Positions 1 to 5,462 of a stretch of DNA of 6,466 bases are shown here, piece by piece. The notes beneath the pieces are model-generated. The model saw only the letters and a program-made list of their open reading frames with translations. It was not told where the DNA came from and did no database searches. This DNA comes from Candidatus Woesearchaeota archaeon (GTDB lineage: Archaea; Nanobdellota; Nanobdellia; Woesearchaeales; GW2011-AR4). The stretch is taken from contig DAOVKD010000041.1 of the NCBI GenBank assembly GCA_030631975.1, positions 1-6,466 of the forward strand. The letters are read 5' to 3'. The position numbers and the translations under genes were made by a program. Each line of letters begins with the position of its first letter. The first letter of the stretch is position 1.

Positions 1-2
1 GT

Positions 3-116
3 GCCGAAAACCGTGATTTTCCATTTCGTGAATGGACGTTCCGCATAGTTGGTTGGTTTGCGTTAGCAAGCCCAGAAAAACCATATGAATTGTCCTTTGT
101 TTTTCGCTGGTTTTGA
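3..116 (+). CDS. Possible 3' end of an unknown gene (cut by window start)
   Basis: A frame open from the window edge gives 37 residues, rich in aromatics (ending PYELSFVFRWF), before a TGA at 114-116. If real, it converges on the nuclease gene with a 7-bp gap, much like the abutting convergent pair at 4209/4210. Against it: the frame uses CGT/CGC arginine codons, unlike the AGA/AGG use in the rest of the window. The opposite strand is also open, with an ATG at 84 running off the edge for 28 codons, and the stretch contains several stem-loops that could mean RNA rather than protein. I do not recognise the peptide. A weak call that needs upstream sequence. Confidence 0.25.
   Translation, partial: AENRDFPFREWTFRIVGWFALASPEKPYELSFVFRWF
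21..110. other. Three consecutive stem-loops (possible structured RNA or terminator region)
   Basis: Three inverted repeats lie side by side. The first pairs 21-25 with 31-35 (CCATT/AATGG, 5-nt loop). The second pairs 55-61 with 66-72 (GGTTTGC/GCAAGCC, GTTA loop, one G-T pair). The third pairs 72-81 with 99-110 (10 bp with a 2-nt CG bulge, 17-nt loop). GC is about 45%, above the neighbouring nuclease gene. The third stem carries T-runs on both strands and sits between a possible plus-strand gene end (116) and the minus-strand nuclease stop (124-126), so it could serve as a two-way terminator. It could also be the end of a structured RNA. The pairing is seen directly; the function is inference. 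Confidence 0.3.
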
Positions 117-123
117 TTAAGTT

Positions 124-969
124 TTATTGTATTTCTGGCAACAAAGCACTAACTTCTGATTCATTGTAACATGTTTGTTTTAAGCCGCAATTAGCGCATT
201 TGTTCTTGTTTTCGCAATAATCAGGCAGTTGTTGGTTTTTTAATAATTCTTGCACCCCTTTTATTAAATTTATAACTTCTTCCCTCATAAAAGGGTTGAT
301 TGCTATTTGCCTTGTTTCTTTTGCATCCAAATAGCGAACAAAACCTTCCATTACTGATGTTTTAAACCTTTCTTCAATTAGCATTGCATAAGCCACGACC
401 TGGACTCTATGCCCGGGCCATATACCTTCTTTGGGCATTTTTCCTGTTTTGAGCTCAATAGGAACATAACCAGATTCATAAACCTCTATTCTGTCTATTA
501 TTCCCCTCAATTGTAGCTCGTCAGAATCTACTCTTTGCTCGGAAATTATTTTTGGCGTTAATTTTTCCCATAATTTGCTGCCGTAAATATTGTATTTTTG
601 CATGAAATCAAAAATGTTTTTTGCCCTTATTTCTGCCTCTTCCAAAATTAAGGGCCATGTTCTTTTAAAGACATCAACCAGGCCTATATGCACTTCTTTT
701 ATTTTTGACTTATTTTTGATAATTCTTTCCCTTAATGCTCTTGAATAGAAGGTTTTGTATAAAGATATTAATTCACCATATTGTATTTTTTTGGTTATTG
801 ATGTAACAATCTTTTCCTCGCTTTGATTAATAAAATCATAAATTTCATGACGCAAGGTGCCTAAAACAAGACTTTCTTTAGGAGGCTCCTCCACAGCCAG
901 GACTTTCTGGAGAAAAAGCTTTCTCGAGCAGTAAAGATAAGAACTCAGCATAGACACAGAAACTTTCAT
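124..969 (-). CDS. Cas4/RecB-like PD-(D/E)XK nuclease with Fe-S cluster cysteines
   Basis: 281 residues, predicted cytoplasmic DNA exonuclease/endonuclease of the Cas4 (DUF83) group of the RecB-like PD-(D/E)XK superfamily. Visible motifs: C14 in YLYCSRK; H41 in a helix after the N-terminal cysteine; D159 in GIIDR; E172-x-K174 in PIELKTG (catalytic Glu and Lys); Q190-VVA-Y194 (RecB motif); and a C-terminal cysteine set C258-xx-C261-xxxxx-C267. C14 with C258, C261 and C267 is the usual Cas4 4Fe-4S ligand set; C252 is an extra cysteine six residues upstream. Length is somewhat above a minimal Cas4 because of a helical insert at about 45-140. The ATG at 969 is chosen because a TATA-like box lies about 26 nt upstream, giving a leaderless mRNA. 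No cas1, cas2 or CRISPR array lies within the window, so this is best read as a solo Cas4-like nuclease. Whether it acts in repair, replication or defence cannot be told. Confidence 0.88.
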   Translation of the reverse strand: MKVSVSMLSSYLYCSRKLFLQKVLAVEEPPKESLVLGTLRHEIYDFINQSEEKIVTSITKKIQYGELISLYKTFYSRALRERIIKNKSKIKEVHIGLVDVFKRTWPLILEEAEIRAKNIFDFMQKYNIYGSKLWEKLTPKIISEQRVDSDELQLRGIIDRIEVYESGYVPIELKTGKMPKEGIWPGHRVQVVAYAMLIEERFKTSVMEGFVRYLDAKETRQIAINPFMREEVINLIKGVQELLKNQQLPDYCENKNKCANCGLKQTCYNESEVSALLPEIQ

Positions 970-990
970 AAAAAGGCATATGCATTATTC

Positions 991-1000
991 ATTTAAAAAG
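991..1000 (-). promoter_or_regulatory. TATA box of the Cas4-like nuclease gene
   Basis: Read on the minus strand the site is CTTTTTAAAT, centred about 26 nt before the ATG at 969. In archaea this spacing puts transcription start at or next to the start codon, so the mRNA should be leaderless. No purine-rich Shine-Dalgarno sequence precedes the ATG. The site lies about 50 bp from the transposase remnant, so the insertion or its decay stopped just short of the promoter. Confidence 0.6.
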
Positions 1001-1045
1001 CTTACGCGTGGATGTCCAGTGGGTTGTGGGAAGCAGTAGGAGGAA

Positions 1046-1341
1046 ATCCTTTTTTTCAGACCAAAATCAAACCAACTAGTTAAATCAGATGGTTCTTATG
1101 CTTGGCTTAGGATGATGTTGAATTACTACAATCATCCTATAAAAGCCAAAAGGGTTACAACAAAAGAGTAAATATAGAATCTACTAATTATGCCAAGAAA
1201 AGTAAGTTTGGAAGTCGTGTAAAGTCTAAGGATGATATTGTCAAAGGGAATGAAAGCAAACTACAGTGGCTAGGATATAATTTTAGTGTTCTAAGCAGAG
1301 CATACTATCAGTTTAATGTTGAGCCTTGTTTTGCTAGATAA
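1046..1341 (+). pseudogene. Decayed C-terminal part of an IS4-type DDE transposase
   Basis: Two adjacent frames together rebuild the end of an IS4-like transposase. The first part, 1046 to about 1150, reads ILFFRPKSN then SYAWLRMMLNYYNHP. A one-base loss in the A-run at 1148-1151 shifts the frame, and the second part (1150-1341) reads KGYNKRVNIEST, KFGSRVKSK, then NES, YNFSVL and a final VEPCF before TAA at 1339-1341. The second part holds the family hallmark Y(2)R(3)E(6)K: Y at 1156-1158, R at 1165-1167, the catalytic E at 1177-1179, K at 1198-1200. The N-terminal two thirds, including the two catalytic Asp residues, are missing; the frame is closed by a TAG at 1037-1039. The copy is therefore dead. 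I could not identify terminal inverted repeats. The family call rests on remembered motif patterns. Confidence 0.8.
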
Positions 1342-1377
1342 GAGAATTAGTTTTTACACACAGCTACTTTTTACCAA
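1342..1377. other. Short gap after the transposase scar, possible IS right end
   Basis: This AT-rich stretch lies between the transposase stop and the next promoter and contains no gene. In an intact element the right terminal inverted repeat would fall about here, but with the left end lost there is nothing to pair it with, so no boundary can be fixed. The next gene's TATA box begins at 1378, so the promoter of the orphan gene may have been brought in or created by the element's end. Confidence 0.3.
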
Positions 1378-1389
1378 AAAATATTTATT
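1378..1389 (+). promoter_or_regulatory. TATA box and purine-rich BRE of the orphan gene
   Basis: The sequence AAATATTTATTG is centred about 29 nt before the ATG at 1413 and is preceded by an A-rich BRE-like stretch (CCAAAAA, 1374-1380). This is good archaeal promoter spacing for a leaderless mRNA. A heptamer ATCATCC at 1391-1397 lies between the TATA box and the start; the same word or its complement occurs three more times upstream (see findings). Confidence 0.55.
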
Positions 1390-1412
1390 GATCATCCAAT
1401 TTCAATGTTAAA

Positions 1413-2996
1413 ATGGAACTTAAAACACCTTCATCCTATTTAAATAGGCCATTTGAAAGGTTTGAATTAAATCAGATTGAAAACTTCAAAAAAGTAGTTA
1501 ATAGTTTTAATCTTGGGAAAGACTCTGAATTTGAATATGAAATTGACGCCATTGGCTTCTTAAATCACCACGATAATAATTGGATGAAGCAGATTATTGA
1601 AGACCATAATCAGGGATATACCCTTATGTGGCTATTTGATATAGCTCTGAGAAAACCAAAAAATACTATTGAATGCCTTGTTCCAACTTCTCTTGTAAAT
1701 AGCTATGGATTAGAAAACATTCAAAATGTTTGCATTGAGTTTAGAAAATGCAAGAGAGTAACAACAATTCATAAATGCAAGACCACTGGAGACATTGGAA
1801 AGTTTAATCTTCTACAGATTGATGAATTTAAAATTGTTAATCCTGTGAAATTAAGGTCAGTAACCTCGAATGAATCAAGAGAAGCGCAAAAAATAAGAGA
1901 TGAGATTTTGTTTGATGAATTGCACGTTGAAACTCCAATTTATGTCAAAATGTCAATATTGGATTCTTTGTTTTTATCACCTATGATTAAATCACGTTCA
2001 GGAATAGAGAGCAATACTCTTTTGTCTAATCATTCAGCAGGGAGAGAATTAGTAAATTTGGATAATTACAACCAACTGATAAAATCTCTGATACCTCCAG
2101 AAATCAGCAATTGTCATCTAGATACTATAAGACATGAACCAGTTCATTATAAGATAGAATCATTAAATGAGACTTTTCAGATATTCCCCGCTTACCATAC
2201 TTCAAATTTCCATTTTAATGCAGAATGCAATCCTCTGAAAAGAGAAAATGATTTTGTTAAATTCAGGAACATGAGCAATACTGAAGTTGGCATTAACCAC
2301 CAAACGAGATTTAATTCATTTTTATCAAGAAAATTATTGATGGATAAACTGATGGTAAGCGAATTTTTCTATATACAGGAGCATCTGCCGACACAAAAGA
2401 TAACTGACATGGGCAGGTCATTCAGTCTTTTGAAAGACAATTCAGAATTGATATACAACGATTATGTCAGCCGATTATTTTCTCAAATAAAGATTGAACC
2501 TTTATCAGTTTCAGAAAATCAACTTATTAGGGAAATGGCAACAGACCATTGCGCTGAAATTGGATACAAAATAAAGCAAAGTAATGATAAATATTTAAGT
2601 GCTATTGAGAGAATTCTAAAAGGGAAATTGCATAGAGTAAAGGCAATATTGCCCAGAACGGGAGTTAATCTTGGAACTAATGCTGGTTTTGATTACCTGC
2701 AAAACATTCAGCTTAATTTTGATGATATTAGGCAGTCAAATGATTATACTTATCTTTCTGGAAAGGGAGCAAACAATCAAAAGATTTCTAGAATAATGAA
2801 TAATCATGGAAGAAGTGTAATAATAACCGAACTTAAAGTGAGAGGAGGATCCTGCCTACAAAATGATTTAATTAATGAATTAATGACTTTAGGACATGAA
2901 CCAAAGGACATTCTAAAAGAATTGAATAACCTATTAAAAGCATGTATATTGTGGAAATCTCAAGGAACTATAAATCTAATTGATATGGGTATATAA
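1413..2996 (+). CDS. Unrecognised 527-residue protein with possible C-terminal winged helix
   Basis: I do not recognise this protein. It is a soluble, mixed alpha/beta-looking chain with no signal peptide or membrane segment. Residues about 1-145 form one block (W57, W73, and cysteines C107, C113, C122 that do not make a clear zinc motif). Residues about 150-300 are rich in histidines (H235, H241, H245, H262, H267) around FPAYHTSNFHFNAECNP; this resembles no HUH or HNH motif I can name. Residues 300-460 look helical. The last 60 residues (about 467-525: VIITEL, GG, LINELMTLG, ILKELNNLLKACIL, then a beta-like INLID) have the helix-helix-helix-wing pattern of a winged helix such as the MCM C-terminal domain, suggesting nucleic-acid binding. 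The ATG is fixed by the TATA box 29 nt upstream. It stands alone, separated from the nuclease by a transposase scar, and is probably accessory. It could be viral or plasmid-derived, a regulator or a defence protein; none of these is shown. Confidence 0.8.
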   Translation: MELKTPSSYLNRPFERFELNQIENFKKVVNSFNLGKDSEFEYEIDAIGFLNHHDNNWMKQIIEDHNQGYTLMWLFDIALRKPKNTIECLVPTSLVNSYGLENIQNVCIEFRKCKRVTTIHKCKTTGDIGKFNLLQIDEFKIVNPVKLRSVTSNESREAQKIRDEILFDELHVETPIYVKMSILDSLFLSPMIKSRSGIESNTLLSNHSAGRELVNLDNYNQLIKSLIPPEISNCHLDTIRHEPVHYKIESLNETFQIFPAYHTSNFHFNAECNPLKRENDFVKFRNMSNTEVGINHQTRFNSFLSRKLLMDKLMVSEFFYIQEHLPTQKITDMGRSFSLLKDNSELIYNDYVSRLFSQIKIEPLSVSENQLIREMATDHCAEIGYKIKQSNDKYLSAIERILKGKLHRVKAILPRTGVNLGTNAGFDYLQNIQLNFDDIRQSNDYTYLSGKGANNQKISRIMNNHGRSVIITELKVRGGSCLQNDLINELMTLGHEPKDILKELNNLLKACILWKSQGTINLIDMGI

Positions 2997-3098
2997 ACTT
3001 AAACGTAGCCACGATTTCTTAATAAAAAAGTAGAATATAACGACTCTTATCCACCTTTTCTCAACAACCCCTACCTACTTGTTCTTTTTCCACACCAA
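2997..3098. other. Intergenic gap with pyrimidine-rich tracts
   Basis: There is no gene here. The second half (about 3049-3098) is strikingly pyrimidine-rich on the plus strand, with short T-runs at 3054-3057 and 3084-3088. Archaeal RNA polymerase can terminate at U-rich tracts without a hairpin, so this is the likely end of the orphan gene's transcript, just before the tyrosyl-tRNA synthetase promoter. Confidence 0.35.
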
Positions 3099-3110
3099 AT
3101 ATTTAAATAA
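3099..3110 (+). promoter_or_regulatory. TATA box of tyrS
   Basis: The sequence ATATTTAAATAA is close to the archaeal TATA consensus and is centred about 28 nt before the ATG at 3133, with CCAAA upstream as a weak BRE. It predicts a leaderless transcript. It also decides the start: the in-frame TTG at 3079 would place the promoter inside the coding region and is rejected. Confidence 0.7.
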
Positions 3111-3132
3111 TCAATGCAAACTAATCAATATT

Positions 3133-4209
3133 ATGGATATAAAATCAAGACTAGACTTAATAAAACAAGTAGGAGAGGAAATAGTAACAGAGGAAGGGCT
3201 CAAAACACTCCTAGAAACCAAAAAGCATCCTATCGCTTATGATGGTTTTGAACCTAGTGGAATAAATATTCATATTGCGCAGGGACTTCTTAGGGCTGTA
3301 AATATCAACAAGATGACCAATGCAGGCTGCAAATTTAAGATGTTAGTTGCAGATTGGCATGCATGGGCTAATAATAAGATGTCTGGAAACCTGGAGCATA
3401 TCCAGAAAGTTGGCAAGTATCTCATAGAAGTGTGGAAAGCCTGCGATATGGACTTGAAAAAAGTGGAGTTTGTGTGGGTTTCTGATCAAGTTACAGATGA
3501 TAATTATTGGAAATTGGTTATGCAAATAGCAAGAAATTCTACAGTAAAACGCATTATGAGGTGTAGTCAAATCATGGGGAGAAATGAGAGTGAGGCTCTG
3601 CAGGCATCCCAGATAATCTATCCATGTATGCAATGCGCGGATATTTTCTACCTTAATGCTGATATTACTCAATTAGGCATGGATCAAAGAAAAGTCAATG
3701 TGCTGGCAAGAGAGATTGGACCAACGCTAGGATTTTGGAAGCCTGTTGTTGTTAGTCATCATATGATAATGGGCTTAAACCTGCCACCGAAAACTGACAG
3801 TGCAGTTGAAAGGGCCATTGAAATGAAAATGTCAAAAAGCAATCCTGATAGTGCAATATTTATGACTGATAGCGGAGAAGAAATAAAAAGAAAAATCAAA
3901 AAAGCATATTGCCCGGAAGGAATTGTTGAAGAAAATCCTATTCTGGAATATTGCAAATATATTATTTTTGAAAAATTTAAAACAATAAAAATAGAAAGGC
4001 CTGAAAAATTTGGCGGCAATGTTGAGTTTGATTCATATGAAGAGCTTGAAAAGGCATTTTCACAGAAAAAATTACATCCAATGGACTTAAAACAAAGCAC
4101 AGCAGATTATCTAAATGAATCAATAAGCCCGGTAAGAAAAAAATTAGAGAAGAGCAAAACTGCGCAAAGATTAGCAGAAGAAATCAAGACTTTTAAGATA
4201 ACCAGATAA
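3133..4209 (+). CDS. tyrS: Tyrosyl-tRNA synthetase (archaeal/eukaryotic type)
   Basis: 358 residues. It charges tRNA-Tyr with tyrosine using ATP in the cytoplasm; class Ic synthetase with a Rossmann core and short C-terminal anticodon domain. Visible: Y36 in the tyrosine pocket (AYDGFEPSG); H47-I-A-Q-G51 in the place of the HIGH motif; Y163-xxx-Q167-xx-D170 in YPCMQCAD (tyrosine-binding residues); LGMDQRKVN with Q185; and K232-MSKS at 232-236. The C-terminal half (KIKKAYCPEG, RPEKFGG, LHPMDLK) matches archaeal enzymes such as that of Methanocaldococcus jannaschii, while HIAQG, NNKM, QIMGR and YPCMQCADIF resemble plant and trypanosomatid enzymes, from memory. An insert PPKTDSAVERAIEM precedes KMSKS. 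There is no bacterial S4 domain, and the length is normal for archaea. The ATG is chosen over an upstream TTG (3079) because of TATA spacing. Its stop TAA directly abuts the stop of the convergent M16 gene. Confidence 0.97.
   Translation: MDIKSRLDLIKQVGEEIVTEEGLKTLLETKKHPIAYDGFEPSGINIHIAQGLLRAVNINKMTNAGCKFKMLVADWHAWANNKMSGNLEHIQKVGKYLIEVWKACDMDLKKVEFVWVSDQVTDDNYWKLVMQIARNSTVKRIMRCSQIMGRNESEALQASQIIYPCMQCADIFYLNADITQLGMDQRKVNVLAREIGPTLGFWKPVVVSHHMIMGLNLPPKTDSAVERAIEMKMSKSNPDSAIFMTDSGEEIKRKIKKAYCPEGIVEENPILEYCKYIIFEKFKTIKIERPEKFGGNVEFDSYEELEKAFSQKKLHPMDLKQSTADYLNESISPVRKKLEKSKTAQRLAEEIKTFKITR
4137..4143 (-). terminator. Candidate U-tract terminator for the M16 peptidase transcript
   Basis: Seven consecutive A on the plus strand make a T7 run on the minus strand about 67 nt past the M16 stop codon, inside the end of tyrS. 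Because the two genes abut tail to tail, the M16 mRNA must end within tyrS, and this is the nearest long U-tract. Lys-rich coding sequence produces such runs by itself, so the evidence is weak. Confidence 0.22.
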
Positions 4210-5418
4210 CTATTTCTGTTCTATAACAACCAAAGTATATTTATCATTAAGATATTTTCCTGCAACTCTCTTTATATCCTTAACTTTAACTTTTTTTATG
4301 TTTTTTAGATAATTATCTGCCAGGGAAGCAGTTTTTATTGTCTCCCAGAAAGCAAGATTGTCTGCTGCCTGAAAATTGTCTTCCATATTTAACGTATAAT
4401 TGCCTTCGATGTATGTTTTTGCCTCCTCAAGCTCATTTTTGCTTATTTTTTCAAGTTTTCTGAACTGCTGCAATATTATTTTTTTTGCTTTGCCTATATT
4501 TTTCTTATCCAAACCTGCAAAAACCGCGAAAGACCCGTAATCACTTTCCAGCTCATTCTGGACACCAACCTGGTATGCTAAGCCCTGTTTGTTTCTGATC
4601 TCCTCAAATATCCATCCGGATTGGCCTTTACCTAGAATAGCATTTATGGCATCAAAAACATAGCTGTCTTTATGCATTCTAGAAACTGTTTTATAGCCAA
4701 GAACCATATAGGAGATGTGAGTTTTTCTTTTTTCTACAAATTTCTTTATTTTTTCTTGTATTGGCTCTTTTACTCTTTTTCTTTGCGCTAATTTTCTGGG
4801 TTTTAAATTGCTGAAATATTTCTCCACTTTTTCTTTTACATTATCAGCATTCCCAACAACAGAAATAATCATGTTATTGGGAACATAGTGCTTATTGTAA
4901 TATGCCTGTAAGAGATTTTTGTTAATGCTCTTAACAGCCCCTACACTTCCGTAGGTTGGGTTTTTTGCAGGATGCTTTTCAAATATATTCTTCTGAAACA
5001 GAACCCATTGGTGCAGCTTTGGATCATCAATAAGCATATCTATTTCTTTAAATATAACCTGCTTCTCTTTCTCAATCATTTTTTTGTCAAAAAGGGAGTT
5101 TGCAGCCATATCAGAAAGAATGTCCAAAGCAATCTCAAACCGTTTATTTATAATTTTGATGAAAAATGCTGTTCTATCCCCTGTTGTGTAAGCATTGAAC
5201 TCCGCGCCGTATTTTTCAATTTCATTTGCAATTGTTCTGCTGTCTTTTCTTTTTTTAGTGCCTTCAAAAAGCATATGCTCAAGAAAATGGGAAATGCCGC
5301 TGATTTTTTTGTTTTCATAATTAGAGCCGACTTTAAACATGACCTCAACTGCAGCTGATTTAGAAGGTCTTTTCTCAAAAATCACCGTTATGCCGTTTTT
5401 CAGCCTGTATTTTTTCAT
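4210..5418 (-). CDS. M16 family zinc metallopeptidase (processing-peptidase-like)
   Basis: 402 residues, predicted cytoplasmic (no signal peptide or membrane helix). Family M16 (pitrilysin/insulinase, M16B-like) enzymes cleave peptides inside a two-domain clamshell. The inverted zinc motif H44-FL-E47-H48 binds zinc through the two His, with E47 as catalytic base; E125 in QVIFKEI, 77 residues after H48, is the third ligand, with E118 seven residues before it as in mitochondrial processing peptidase beta. The C-terminal domain keeps the substrate-contacting R275/Y282 pair in FEEIRNKQGLAYQVG. At about 400 residues it is a single half-size subunit, so it should work as a homodimer or with a partner; no partner lies in the window. 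The ATG at 5418 follows a TATA-like box about 28 nt upstream. The gene converges on tyrS with no spacer and diverges from the M24 peptidase. Substrate unknown. Confidence 0.93.
   Translation of the reverse strand: MKKYRLKNGITVIFEKRPSKSAAVEVMFKVGSNYENKKISGISHFLEHMLFEGTKKRKDSRTIANEIEKYGAEFNAYTTGDRTAFFIKIINKRFEIALDILSDMAANSLFDKKMIEKEKQVIFKEIDMLIDDPKLHQWVLFQKNIFEKHPAKNPTYGSVGAVKSINKNLLQAYYNKHYVPNNMIISVVGNADNVKEKVEKYFSNLKPRKLAQRKRVKEPIQEKIKKFVEKRKTHISYMVLGYKTVSRMHKDSYVFDAINAILGKGQSGWIFEEIRNKQGLAYQVGVQNELESDYGSFAVFAGLDKKNIGKAKKIILQQFRKLEKISKNELEEAKTYIEGNYTLNMEDNFQAADNLAFWETIKTASLADNYLKNIKKVKVKDIKRVAGKYLNDKYTLVVIEQK
4291..4306 (+). terminator. Candidate U-tract terminator for tyrS
   Basis: Two T-runs (T7 at 4291-4297, T6 at 4301-4306) lie about 82 nt after the tyrS stop, within the M16 gene on the other strand. 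Archaeal termination often uses such U-rich tracts. They coincide with AAA lysine codons of the M16 gene, so they may have no function of their own. Confidence 0.25.
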
Positions 5419-5430
5419 TTTTATGGAAAG

Positions 5431-5438
5431 CTTTAAAT
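5431..5438 (+). promoter_or_regulatory. BRE/TATA box of the M24 peptidase gene
   Basis: CTTTAAAT, preceded by the purine-rich GGAAAG (5425-5430) as BRE, is centred about 28 nt before the ATG at 5463. This is near-ideal archaeal promoter layout for a leaderless mRNA. It sits closer to the M16 start codon than to its own gene, crossing over with the promoter of the M16 gene. Confidence 0.65.
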
Positions 5439-5440
5439 CA

Positions 5441-5450
5441 TTTTAATATT
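5441..5450 (-). promoter_or_regulatory. TATA box of the M16 peptidase gene
   Basis: Read on the minus strand the site is AATATTAAAA, centred about 28 nt before the ATG at 5418, with a purine-rich BRE-like GAAAA just upstream. It lies between the M24 TATA box and the M24 start codon, so the two divergent promoters occupy the same 44 bp. Confidence 0.5.
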
Positions 5451-5462
5451 TTTCTTTTTTCG

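Noticed and set aside
1..84. Minus-strand open frame from an ATG at 84 running off the left edge
   Set aside because: Only 28 codons, no TATA box at proper distance, unrecognised peptide, and it competes with the plus-strand frame and the stem-loops.
1038..1056. Hairpin AGGA/TCCT followed by a T7 run, resembling an intrinsic terminator
   Set aside because: The stem is only 4 bp, no transcript from the left on the plus strand is evident, and the run lies in the frame that reads into the transposase remnant.
1140..1155. Programmed -1 frameshift in the transposase
   Set aside because: The site around the A-run is not a good heptameric slippery sequence, and the element lacks its N-terminal part, so a decay mutation is the simpler reading.
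3079..3132. In-frame upstream extension of tyrS from a TTG start
   Set aside because: It would put the TATA box (3099-3110) inside the coding region, adds 18 residues with no match to the family, and the ATG at 3133 has ideal leaderless spacing.
3343..3672. Minus-strand open frame of 109 codons
   Set aside because: Lies wholly within tyrS, whose motifs are unmistakable; no promoter or recognisable protein.
3759..4100. Minus-strand open frame of 113 codons
   Set aside because: Lies inside tyrS across the KMSKS region; hydrophobic content is a by-product of the opposite strand's Lys/Glu codons.
4972..5378. Open frames on both strands within the M16 gene (128 and 76 codons)
   Set aside because: Both overlap the zinc-motif-bearing frame of the M16 peptidase and show no domain or promoter of their own.
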